The notes beneath the pieces were generated by a model that saw only the letters and a list, made by a program, of their open reading frames with translations, was not told the origin of the DNA and did no database searches. This document shows, one piece after another, positions 1 through 6,812 of a stretch of 28,455 bases of DNA. This stretch comes from a virus. The first letter of the stretch is position 1; each line of letters starts with the position of its first letter. The translations under genes and the position numbers were made by a program. Location: positions 1 to 28,455 of the IMG/VR virus record IMGVR_UViG_3300032073_002705; one strand, 5' to 3'.

Positions 1-819
1 AAAGCAGTACGTCCTCTAAACATGCTCAGACAAATAGAGGATGCTGTTGTAATCTATAGAATCTCTCGTGCGCCAGAACGTCGAATTTTCTATATCGATG
101 TGGGTAACTTACCCAAGAACAAAGCAGAGCAATATCTTCGTGATATCATGAACCGTTATCGCAACAAACTAACGTATGATGCAAGCACAGGCGAAATTCG
201 TGATGACCGTAATCATATGCACATGCTTGAAGACTATTGGCTACCAAGACGAGAAGGTGGTAGGGGAACCGAAATCACCACTCTTGATGGTGGACAGAAC
301 CTCGGTGAAATGGAAGATGTCGAATACCTGCTCAAGAAGGTATACCGATCACTCAACGTACCCACAAGTAGAATGGAACCCGATACGGGATTCAACATGG
401 GACGATCTGCTGAAATTACTCGGGATGAAGTTAAGTTCTTCAAATTCATCGAAAAACTTCGCGCCAGATTTACTGAGTTATTAATGCAACTCCTCAGAAC
501 ACAACTTCTGCTAAAGGGTGTGATGAGTGACGACGATTGGAACAATCTACGACAGACTATAAAGTTTACATACAATCAAGATTCATATTTTAGTGAACTA
601 AAAGAAACTGAAATCATGAAAGAACGTCTTGATATGTTAAGCCAGGTAGATGAATACATAGGTAAGTATTACTCGGTAGATTGGGTTAGAAGAAACATTC
701 TAAGACAATCCGAAGAAGATATAGATCTTATAGACACTCAAATAGAAAAAGAGAAAGCCGAAATGCCTCAAGAAGAAGGGGAAGATGAATTCGGTGGACT
801 TGAAGGAGGACAGTTCTGA
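1..819 (+). CDS. 20: Portal vertex protein gp20 (3' part; 5' end outside window)
   Basis: The gp20 portal protein forms the dodecameric ring at the head vertex through which DNA is packaged and to which the neck attaches. The frame is open from base 1, so the gene starts upstream and 272 residues are visible. The segment RAPERRIFYIDVGNLPK followed by KAEQYLRDIMNRYRNKL is the classic conserved gp20 block, used as a marker for T4-like marine phages. The C-terminus is acidic and Gly-rich (EEGEDEFGGLEGGQF), as is usual for the family. Its TGA overlaps the next start by one base (ATGG at 819), so the prohead genes are translationally linked. The internal ATG at base 22 is not a real start, because homology continues upstream of it. 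Family assignment is secure. Confidence 0.96.
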   Translation, partial: KAVRPLNMLRQIEDAVVIYRISRAPERRIFYIDVGNLPKNKAEQYLRDIMNRYRNKLTYDASTGEIRDDRNHMHMLEDYWLPRREGGRGTEITTLDGGQNLGEMEDVEYLLKKVYRSLNVPTSRMEPDTGFNMGRSAEITRDEVKFFKFIEKLRARFTELLMQLLRTQLLLKGVMSDDDWNNLRQTIKFTYNQDSYFSELKETEIMKERLDMLSQVDEYIGKYYSVDWVRRNILRQSEEDIDLIDTQIEKEKAEMPQEEGEDEFGGLEGGQF

Positions 820-2012
820 TGGAAGAAACAGAAGTATCAAACATCGATAGCATGGTAATTTCTCTACTCAACCAAGACAGAGATTCGTTCTCCGGGGCAT
901 TCACTGATGCCATGAAAGAAAGAATTTCAGGTAAACTTGATGACATGACACAGGAAGTGTCAAAAGAATTACTTTCTATGGAAGAAGGATGGGCAGATAA
1001 AGCGATATCTATTGCTGCGAAGGCAGGAAAAGTTGCCGCTGGAGCAGGTCGTCTTGCTGCTAAAGGTGGAGCAGTTGCTGCTAAAGGTGGAGCAAAGGTA
1101 GGAGGTACTGTTGCTGGTGCTGCTGCTAAAGGTGGAGCAAAAGCAGGAGCAAACTTTGCTACCAACAACCCTAATACTATGAAACTTGCCAGTCGAATTG
1201 GTTCTGGAATACGCTCACGAAAAGATTCAATGATTAAACGAGTTGGTTCAGGACTACGAACAGCGGGTTCATATGCAAAACAAGTAGCAGCAGATCCTAA
1301 TGTAAGAGATGCGGCAGGAAAAGCAATATCAAGTACATTATCTAGTGCGGGGAAACAGGCCATATCAGGTAAAGCACCAAAGTCAGGGAAGTCAGGGAAG
1401 TCGGGGAAAAAAGGCAATAAAAAGAGCGGTGAGGATTCACTCGGTTCGGCGATAGGAAAAGCAGCAATAGATGCGTGGAAAAAGAAACGAGAGTTTCAAA
1501 ACGCCAAACGAACAGGGCAAAACCCTCCGTTGAAGTTAGCATCTTCGTTTGAACCAGACAACAATGAATTAATTGAAATGAATTATACTTTTGATTCTCC
1601 AAGAACAGCCAAAAAGTTTATGACTTCTGCTACACAAGCAGGGATCAATAAGCGAGATTTATCTACTAAAGGTAAAACTGTAACAGTTGGTAGCATAAAA
1701 GATAAAGACATGAAAGAAATGATTCGTTATCTTGCTAAAGAAATGAAAGCAACCATGAAAGAGTCATTGATTCCTGCACTACAGTTAGCAGTGTATACAG
1801 ACGAAACCGTTATTGTAGAAGCCAAAAACGGAATTGATATACATATTACACCAAAAGAGGCTTCAATGATCTCGTCTATTCATGATAGTCTAAACGAAGA
1901 CAATCAGGATACAATGAGGAATTTGATGGTAGAGTCAGAAGAAGAATACGAAAAAATTCTAAATTTCTGTAAAGAACAATTTATCGAAGAGGAATCCAAT
2001 CATGTCAACTGA
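819..2012 (+). CDS. Putative prohead core protein, Lys/Ala/Gly-rich (gp67 position)
   Basis: This 397-residue protein lies between the portal and protease genes, where T4 carries the small prohead core genes 67 and 68, so a scaffold or core role is inferred from position. Residues 1-60 are acidic and probably helical. Residues ~65-215 are very rich in Ala, Lys, Gly and Ser, with three copies of AAKGGA and a run of SGK repeats, giving a histone-H1-like basic low-complexity region. Residues ~235-395 look globular, with a helical, acidic end (EESEEEYEKILNFCKEQF). T4 gp67 is only about 80 residues, so this is either a greatly enlarged core protein or a lineage-specific virion/core protein. The gene overlaps the next one by 11 bases. 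The function is not recognised directly from sequence. Confidence 0.6.
   Translation: MEETEVSNIDSMVISLLNQDRDSFSGAFTDAMKERISGKLDDMTQEVSKELLSMEEGWADKAISIAAKAGKVAAGAGRLAAKGGAVAAKGGAKVGGTVAGAAAKGGAKAGANFATNNPNTMKLASRIGSGIRSRKDSMIKRVGSGLRTAGSYAKQVAADPNVRDAAGKAISSTLSSAGKQAISGKAPKSGKSGKSGKKGNKKSGEDSLGSAIGKAAIDAWKKKREFQNAKRTGQNPPLKLASSFEPDNNELIEMNYTFDSPRTAKKFMTSATQAGINKRDLSTKGKTVTVGSIKDKDMKEMIRYLAKEMKATMKESLIPALQLAVYTDETVIVEAKNGIDIHITPKEASMISSIHDSLNEDNQDTMRNLMVESEEEYEKILNFCKEQFIEEESNHVN
1056..1139 (+). repeat. Three copies of an 18-bp in-frame repeat
   Basis: GCTGCTAAAGGTGGAGCA occurs identically at 1056-1073, 1077-1094 and 1122-1139. All three copies are in the reading frame of the surrounding prohead-region gene and encode AAKGGA each time. 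Copies one and two are separated by three bases, and copy three by 27. Perfect nucleotide identity suggests recent internal duplication rather than selection on protein sequence alone. Confidence 0.9.
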
Positions 2013-2520
2013 ATCAATACTAAAGCATATTCTTGATGAAAACCTAATAGATGCACAAAAAGAAATCAATTCTCTCTTAATGATTAAAGTAGGAGATGCT
2101 TTACAACAGTTTAAAGAAGACTACGTTCCGTTTGTATACTCTGAGTCTTTAGGTGTTGCTGGTATTGCAGAAGCCAAAAAGAAAGCAAAAGTAACCGACA
2201 AAGAAGATGACGGTGAAGGAATGGATCCCGTTGGTAAAGCAGATTCTGATATAGACAACGACGGCGATTCTGATGAATCAGACGAGTACCTAAAGAACCG
2301 TAGAAAAGCAATTGGTAAAAACATCGATAAAGAAGATGATGATGATGACGAAGATGATGTCAAAGAAGAAGTCGAAATTTCTGAGCGTGGAGATGCTAGA
2401 TCAACTCACATCTATGGTGTAGAACGAAATAAGTATGCTGGTATGACTGATGATCAGAAAGATCAAGTAAAAGCCAAGTACTATAGAGAAGCAGAAACTG
2501 CACAGAGGGAACGACGATGA
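2002..2520 (+). CDS. Prohead core protein, acidic, with EF-hand-like loop (gp67/68 type)
   Basis: This 172-residue protein has an N-terminal helical segment (ILKHILDENLIDAQKEINSLL) of the kind seen in T4-like prohead core proteins, followed by a highly charged Asp/Glu/Lys-rich remainder. The gene sits directly before the gp21 protease and overlaps it (ATGA at 2517-2520), as expected for the core gene cluster. Such core proteins fill the prohead interior and are degraded by gp21 during maturation. Residues 83-94 (DIDNDGDSDESD) have Asp at loop positions 1, 3, 5, 7, 9 and 12 and Gly at position 6, matching an EF-hand/dockerin Ca2+-binding loop. An acidic stretch, EDDDDDEDD, follows at about 111-119. 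Start ATG 2002 has GAGG upstream. The assignment rests on position and composition. Confidence 0.7.
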   Translation: MSTESILKHILDENLIDAQKEINSLLMIKVGDALQQFKEDYVPFVYSESLGVAGIAEAKKKAKVTDKEDDGEGMDPVGKADSDIDNDGDSDESDEYLKNRRKAIGKNIDKEDDDDDEDDVKEEVEISERGDARSTHIYGVERNKYAGMTDDQKDQVKAKYYREAETAQRERR

Positions 2521-3164
2521 AACTAATCACCGAGATGACAGAAGACGTTCAGTTTATTGTAGAAAAGACTGATGAAGATGGATCAAAGTCTCACTACATT
2601 GAAGGTATCTTCATGCAAGCAGAACGAAAGAACCGAAACGGTAGAGTATACCCACAAAAAGTTCTTACAGATGAAGTAGAAAGATACAACAAAGAATTTG
2701 TTGCAAAGAACCGAGCAATGGGTGAACTAAACCACCCAGATGGTCCTACTGTCAATCTCGACAGAGTTTCACACATCATCAAAGAACTCAGAACAGAGGG
2801 AAGTGATATTGTGGGTAAAGCCAAAATCCTAGAAACCCCAATGGGTAAGATTGCAAAGAATCTTATCGACGAGGGTGCAAAACTGGGTGTGTCTTCCCGT
2901 GGTATGGGTTCTCTCGAAGAACGAAGAGGCGTAAACTATGTGAAGGATGATTTCATGCTTTCCGCCGTCGATTTAGTTGCAGATCCATCTGCGCCAGGTG
3001 CCTTTGTAAACGGTATCATGGAAGGTAAGGAATGGATTTGGGACAACGGAATGATTCGTGAAAAGCGAATCGAAGAGTACAAGCACGTTATCGAAAATGC
3101 ATGTAGACAGGATCTTGAAGAAAAAGCACTAAGTGTATTCAAGGACTTTATGTCTAGCATTTAA
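2517..3164 (+). CDS. 21: Prohead core scaffold protease gp21
   Basis: Gp21 is the serine protease packed inside the T4 prohead. After assembly it cleaves the scaffold and the N-terminus of the major capsid protein. The 215-residue sequence shows the conserved family segments: GRVYPQKVL (~43-50), MGELNHPDGP with the probable catalytic His73, and LGVSSRGMGSLEER with the probable nucleophile Ser126 or Ser127. DLVADPSAPGAF follows at about 152-163. The length matches T4 gp21 (212). ATG 2517 overlaps the preceding TGA and has an upstream AGAGGGA. The next gene after a TATAAATA element is the scaffold gene, the canonical order. Confidence 0.96.
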   Translation: MKLITEMTEDVQFIVEKTDEDGSKSHYIEGIFMQAERKNRNGRVYPQKVLTDEVERYNKEFVAKNRAMGELNHPDGPTVNLDRVSHIIKELRTEGSDIVGKAKILETPMGKIAKNLIDEGAKLGVSSRGMGSLEERRGVNYVKDDFMLSAVDLVADPSAPGAFVNGIMEGKEWIWDNGMIREKRIEEYKHVIENACRQDLEEKALSVFKDFMSSI

Positions 3165-3168
3165 TTAT

Positions 3169-3176
3169 TATAAATA
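3169..3176 (+). promoter_or_regulatory. T4-type late promoter (TATAAATA) before gene 22
   Basis: A perfect TATAAATA, the octamer recognised by the T4 late sigma factor gp55, lies five bases after the gene 21 stop and 52 bases before the gene 22 ATG. T4 late promoters need only this -10 element, and a gp55 homologue is encoded in this window (10123-10689). Transcription would start about a turn of helix downstream and leave a ~40-base leader containing AAGGAG. Confidence 0.85.
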
Positions 3177-3228
3177 ATTGAGATTTACTTCACAAAAGTA
3201 TACAACTTCACGACAAGGAGAAACAGAA

Positions 3229-4182
3229 ATGTCAGATTACGATCAGGAAGAAATTCTAGAGGGCGACGAAACAAAGACTCTAGATACCAAATCAGAGGAA
3301 GATGCGAATCTGTATCAAGACGCAGAAGGCAAACACGCCAAGATTGATACCGATAAAGGCACCGAAGGTAAAGATAAGAAAAACAAGGCATCAATTGCTG
3401 CTAAAGCATCTGCTGCTGCTTCAAAAATTGATACCCCAACTGCATCTGGTTCTTCGCAAGAAAGACTAGAACAGCACATGGGTACTCTCTTTGACGGTGA
3501 AGATCTTACTGAAGACTTCAAGACAAAGGCAAGCACTGTCTTTGAAGCAGTCATTGGGGAACGAATTACTGAGATCGAAGAAGATCTTACTGCTCAGTAT
3601 CAGAACCTCCTTGCAGAGCATATCGAAGAAACCACTGAAGAGTTGACAGAAAAACTCGACGATTACCTCAACTATGTTGTTGAGCAGTGGGTTGAAGAAA
3701 ACCAAATGGCTATTGAAAAGGGTATTCGTACCGACGTTGCAGAAAACTTTATCGGTGGTCTCAAGACCCTGTTCGAGAACTGCTACATTGATATGCCAGA
3801 TGAGAAGTACGATCTTGTCGATGATGTCATGGAATCAAACCACGATCTCGAAGAGAAGATGAACGATCTGTTTGAGCAAAATGTTAATCTCCGCAAAGAA
3901 GTCATTGCACACCAGTGTGGTGAAGTGTTTGCAGAAGAGTCTGAAGGTCTACTCGACACCGATGTCGAAAGACTTGCTTCTCTCGCCGAAGGTATTGAAT
4001 TTGAAAATGTAGATCAATACAGAGAAAAGATTAAAGTACTCAGAGAAAACTACTTTGCTGATAAAGTAACAATCAACGAAGAAGTTGCTGAGACTACTAA
4101 TCAGCAAATTAACGAAGGTAGTGTTATGGATAAATATCTAAACACTATGAGTAGACACGCACAGGCTAACAAGATTTCTTAA
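3229..4182 (+). CDS. 22: Prohead core scaffold protein gp22
   Basis: Gp22 is the major internal scaffold on which the capsid shell assembles; gp21 later degrades it to peptides. The 317-residue product is acidic and predominantly helical. It has an Ala/Lys patch (~50-70) and long Glu-rich helices from about 95 to 300, including ITEIEEDLTAQYQNLLAEHIEE and a section around VEQWVEENQMAIEKGIRTDVAENFIGGLKTLFENCYIDMPDEKYD that is typical of marine gp22. The chosen ATG at 3229 follows AAGGAG by eight bases; an upstream in-frame TTG at 3178 has no ribosome-binding site and lies on the promoter. It is somewhat longer than T4 gp22 (269). It lies between 21 and 23, as in all T4-like phages. Confidence 0.92.
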   Translation: MSDYDQEEILEGDETKTLDTKSEEDANLYQDAEGKHAKIDTDKGTEGKDKKNKASIAAKASAAASKIDTPTASGSSQERLEQHMGTLFDGEDLTEDFKTKASTVFEAVIGERITEIEEDLTAQYQNLLAEHIEETTEELTEKLDDYLNYVVEQWVEENQMAIEKGIRTDVAENFIGGLKTLFENCYIDMPDEKYDLVDDVMESNHDLEEKMNDLFEQNVNLRKEVIAHQCGEVFAEESEGLLDTDVERLASLAEGIEFENVDQYREKIKVLRENYFADKVTINEEVAETTNQQINEGSVMDKYLNTMSRHAQANKIS

Positions 4183-4194
4183 AACCTCAAAAGG

Positions 4195-4202
4195 TATATA
4201 TA
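4195..4202 (+). promoter_or_regulatory. Probable late promoter variant (TATATATA) before gene 23
   Basis: TATATATA differs from the late consensus TATAAATA at one position. It lies 12 bases after the gene 22 stop and 46 bases before the gene 23 ATG. A dedicated late promoter before the major capsid gene is expected. The AT-rich leader then carries AAAAGGAG just before the start. Confidence 0.6.
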
Positions 4203-4248
4203 ACAAGTATTACAACTTAACTCAACAGAGTCAAAAGGAGAATCCAAG

Positions 4249-5643
4249 ATGGAAGACTTTAATAGATCACAAACCCCGTATGATGCCCTCAACGAAAAAT
4301 GGGCACCCGTACTAGACCACGCTGAAATGGGAACAATCGATGATCCCTATAAGCGTAAAGTAACTGCCGCTCTACTTGAAAACCAAGAAAGAGCATTACG
4401 AGAACAGCACATGCACGAATCCTCACCCGCTAACGCAATGGGTGCTGGTGGATTCTCTGTTAGTGCTGCTGCTGACAACGCAAGCAACAACGCCATTGCT
4501 GGTTATGATCCCATTCTAATCAGTCTTGTTCGTCGTTCAATGCCTAACCTTCTTGCATACGACCTTGCTGGTGTTCAGCCTATGTCTGCACCCACTGGTC
4601 TCATCTTTGCGATGCGTGCAAGATACGATAGCCAGGGTGGAAACGAAGCACTCTATCAGGAAGCATTCGCTAAGTTCTCCGGTGAGGGTAACACCTCCGG
4701 TGGACCTGACGGTGGTATCACTGGTTCGCATACCAGTATCGATCCTACTGATGGTTCGCTTTCGCTCGACGGTTTCCGTGCATTGCTAACTGCTACCGCT
4801 GAAGGTCTTGGATCTTCGGACGGTACTCCCTTCAAGGAGATGGCATTTAGCATTGAACGAGTCGCTGTTGAAGCCAAGACTCGCGCCCTCAAGGCAGAGT
4901 ACACCACTGAACTCGCCCAAGACCTCAAGGCGGTTCACGGACTTGATGCTGAGACTGAACTTGCTAACATTCTTAGCACTGAGATTCTCACTGAAATCAA
5001 CCGCGAAATGGTTCGTACTATCTACACTTCAGCATCCGCTGGTGCCCAGAACAAGGATCTAAGCACTGCTGGTACTTACGATCTTAACACTGACTCAGAC
5101 GGACGATGGAGTGCTGAAAGATTCCGTGGACTCATGTTCCAGTTAGAGCGTGAAGCCAACGTAATCTCCAAGAAGACTCGCCGCGGTAAGGGTAACTTCG
5201 TTATCTGCTCCTCGGATGTTGCTTCTGCACTCGCAATGGGTGGATGGTTAAACCTCTCACCAGCAATCAACACTCAACTCGATGTTGATGACACTGGTAA
5301 CACTTTCGTTGGTACACTCAACGGTAAGATGAAGGTTTACATCGATCCCTACTCAGCAACATCAGATCCTTCTGGTTCCGCAGACGTTAACTTCGCCTGC
5401 GTCGGTTACAGAGGTACTAACCCATATGATGCTGGACTCTTCTACTGCCCATACGTTCCTCTCCAGATGGTTCGTGCGGTTGGTGAGAACACCTTCCAGC
5501 CCAAGATCGGGTTCAAGACTCGTTACGGAATGGTTGCAAACCCATTCGCCAAGGAAGAGGGTACTACCCCAACTCTTGGTAATGCTGATAACGTCTACTA
5601 CAGACTGTTCACCATCAGCAACCTTCACGGTAACACTGCCTGA
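4249..5643 (+). CDS. 23: Major capsid protein gp23
   Basis: This is the HK97-fold major head protein, which forms the hexamers of the T4-like capsid. The 464-residue sequence begins with a pro-region (~1-60) and then shows family segments: GYDPILISLVRRSMPNLLAYDLAGVQPMSAPTGLIFAMR (~85-122), a Gly/Ser/Thr-rich insertion (~145-180), and the C-terminal VGYRGTNPYDAGLFYCPYVPLQ and FKTRYGMVANPFA blocks. Gp21 cleaves after [LI]-x-E; L42-L43-E44 and L50-R51-E52 fit that rule and are candidate maturation sites. ATG 4249 follows AAAAGGAG. Codon usage is visibly richer in C-ending codons than in neighbouring genes, as expected for the most highly expressed protein. No gene 24 (vertex protein) follows. 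Confidence 0.98.
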   Translation: MEDFNRSQTPYDALNEKWAPVLDHAEMGTIDDPYKRKVTAALLENQERALREQHMHESSPANAMGAGGFSVSAAADNASNNAIAGYDPILISLVRRSMPNLLAYDLAGVQPMSAPTGLIFAMRARYDSQGGNEALYQEAFAKFSGEGNTSGGPDGGITGSHTSIDPTDGSLSLDGFRALLTATAEGLGSSDGTPFKEMAFSIERVAVEAKTRALKAEYTTELAQDLKAVHGLDAETELANILSTEILTEINREMVRTIYTSASAGAQNKDLSTAGTYDLNTDSDGRWSAERFRGLMFQLEREANVISKKTRRGKGNFVICSSDVASALAMGGWLNLSPAINTQLDVDDTGNTFVGTLNGKMKVYIDPYSATSDPSGSADVNFACVGYRGTNPYDAGLFYCPYVPLQMVRAVGENTFQPKIGFKTRYGMVANPFAKEEGTTPTLGNADNVYYRLFTISNLHGNTA

Positions 5644-5670
5644 TGCAGCGTAATCTAAGACACTGAAACA

Positions 5671-5701
5671 GGGGAGTCCTTCGGGACTCCCCTTTTCTTT
5701 T
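5671..5701 (+). terminator. Rho-independent terminator with UUCG tetraloop after gene 23
   Basis: GGGGAGTCC (5671-5679), loop TTCG (5680-5683) and GGACTCCCC (5684-5692) form a perfect 9-bp GC-rich stem closed by an extra-stable UUCG tetraloop, followed by TTTTCTTTT. It lies 27 bases after the gene 23 stop and would end the abundant capsid transcript or protect its 3' end. Confidence 0.96.
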
Positions 5702-5708
5702 ATACATA
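5701..5708 (+). promoter_or_regulatory. Possible late promoter variant (TATACATA) before gene 3
   Basis: TATACATA has one mismatch to TATAAATA. It starts at the end of the gene 23 terminator's T-tract and lies 19 bases before the gene 3 ATG. A new late start would be needed if the terminator is efficient. The leader would be very short, barely including the AAGGAG at 5715-5720, so this call is tentative. Confidence 0.45.
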
Positions 5709-5726
5709 CTATTGAAGGAGTTTCTT

Positions 5727-6332
5727 ATGTCTTATACTGTAGAGGGTGGATATACTGGAGATTGGATCGGAATGACAGGTGATTCTCCTGTTGGTATTCC
5801 TGACGTTACTCTAGTAAAGAACCCAAGACAACCAGAGACAAATAATTATCTGGCTAATAATTATTTCAAGATGGAGTTTACAAGACTCCCTACTGTCACT
5901 TACTTCTGTCAAAGAGTAAACCTACCATCACTATCTTTTACTCCAGTAGAAAGAGGAAATCCAACTGGGATAATTGAAAAATGGATGGGTGGTAGATATC
6001 TGTTTGAAGATTTAACAGTATCGTTTCAGGTAGACGAATCTATGAAGAACTGGTTGGAAGTTTATAACTGGATGGGATCTATCAGTCCCTCTTGGGATCA
6101 CGGTAGTTTGATAAGTGGTCAGTACAATCAAGACTTCTTCTCAAACGCAACATTGAATATTACGAACAGCACATATAAACCAAAACTGAAAGTGATGTTT
6201 CATGATCTATTCCCAACATCGATTAGTGGTATTGATTTTGATTCAACAAATACAGAAAATGAACCTGTGATTGCAACTGCTACATTTGCATATACTTATT
6301 ATACAGTAGAAGAATACACAACTTCTGCTTGA
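5727..6332 (+). CDS. 3: Tail completion and sheath stabilizer protein gp3
   Basis: Gp3 caps the head-proximal end of the T4 tail tube and stabilises the contracted-tail precursor before head joining. The 201-residue product aligns by eye with T4 gp3: LFEDLTVSFQVDESMKNWLEVYNWM corresponds to the T4 FEYDPLIVRFIVDEELKSWIGMYEWM region, and the C-terminal PVIATATFAYTYYTVEE corresponds to PALVCTATIPYTYFQVE. The N-terminal ~40 residues extend beyond T4 gp3. The fold is related to the gp19 tail tube family, so automated annotation may call it gp19. Start ATG 5727 has AAGGAG six bases upstream; the in-frame TTG 5712 overlaps that site and is rejected. Position between 23 and uvsY is the marine T4-like arrangement. 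Confidence 0.82.
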   Translation: MSYTVEGGYTGDWIGMTGDSPVGIPDVTLVKNPRQPETNNYLANNYFKMEFTRLPTVTYFCQRVNLPSLSFTPVERGNPTGIIEKWMGGRYLFEDLTVSFQVDESMKNWLEVYNWMGSISPSWDHGSLISGQYNQDFFSNATLNITNSTYKPKLKVMFHDLFPTSISGIDFDSTNTENEPVIATATFAYTYYTVEEYTTSA

Positions 6333-6357
6333 CCTTTTGCCTTTATTGATTTATAAT
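6329..6357 (+). promoter_or_regulatory. Sigma70-like promoter before uvsY
   Basis: TTGACC (6329-6334), a 17-base spacer and TATAAT (6352-6357) form a near-consensus bacterial promoter. It overlaps the TGA of gene 3 and lies about 20 bases before the uvsY ATG. It would let host RNA polymerase transcribe the uvsY-uvsW recombination genes early, independently of the late genes upstream. Confidence 0.8.
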
Positions 6358-6370
6358 CTGATAGAAGGAG

Positions 6371-6380
6371 TTATATTATG
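6371..6380 (+). promoter_or_regulatory. TTATATTATG initiation element at uvsY (candidate RegA site)
   Basis: The decamer TTATATTATG ends with the uvsY start codon and directly follows AAGGAG. The identical decamer is found at the starts of genes 45 and 44 in this window. RegA of T4 represses genes 44 and 45 by binding AU-rich initiation regions, so a shared operator is plausible but untested. Confidence 0.4.
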
Positions 6381-6812
6381 ACTATAGATGAACTGCGAAC
6401 TATGGCTAGTGTTGATCTTACAATGGATAAGACAGAACTAGACATCGAGTCTATGAAAACGCCACAACTACACAACAAATATTTAATCCTATTCGGTGAT
6501 GAGAAATTGATTCTAGGTAAGTACACATCAGATCTGAATGTGCTTAGAAGAAACAAATGGCTATATTACACAGGTAAACTCAGCAGAGAACAACTTGAAG
6601 ATTTTGGATGGGAACCGTTCGACCTTAATATATTGAAAACTGATATAGACAAATTTATGGATGCTGATGAGGATATTATTCTTCTCAGCAACAAAATTCT
6701 ACTACAAAAAGAAAAAGTAAGTTACTTGGAAGGTGTGGTAAAAATCATAAACAATAGACAATGGTCTATTCGATCATCTATTGATTGGTTGAAATTTACA
6801 CAGGGTGTATGA
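6378..6812 (+). CDS. uvsY: UvsY recombination mediator
   Basis: UvsY loads the UvsX recombinase onto gp32-coated single-stranded DNA. The 144-residue length fits T4 UvsY (137), and the pattern is the same. It has an acidic start, a central basic/aromatic helix (LRRNKWLYYTGKLS, ~55-70) corresponding to the T4 KARLDYYSGRGD region, an Asp-rich section (DIDKFMDADEDIILL), and a C-terminal helix ending in RQWSIRSSIDWLKF. It is preceded by AAGGAG and a sigma70-like promoter and overlaps uvsW by ATGA, the usual uvsY-uvsW pairing. UvsX itself is not in this window. Confidence 0.88.
   Translation: MTIDELRTMASVDLTMDKTELDIESMKTPQLHNKYLILFGDEKLILGKYTSDLNVLRRNKWLYYTGKLSREQLEDFGWEPFDLNILKTDIDKFMDADEDIILLSNKILLQKEKVSYLEGVVKIINNRQWSIRSSIDWLKFTQGV

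Noticed and set aside
728-1417. A 229-codon minus-strand frame, Pro/Phe/Ala-rich.
   Set aside because: It is the antisense of the Lys/Ala/Gly repeat region and of the portal gene end. Every recognised gene is on the + strand, and the composition is a shadow effect.
2936-3160. Minus-strand and alternate-frame reading frames throughout the window as extra genes.
   Set aside because: All overlap strong + strand genes almost entirely, lack ribosome-binding sites, and show no recognisable protein motifs.
5727-6332. Annotation as tail tube protein gp19.
   Set aside because: The fold family is shared, but the VDESMKNWLEVYNWM and ATATFAYTYYTVEE segments and the position after gene 23 and before uvsY match gp3 better.
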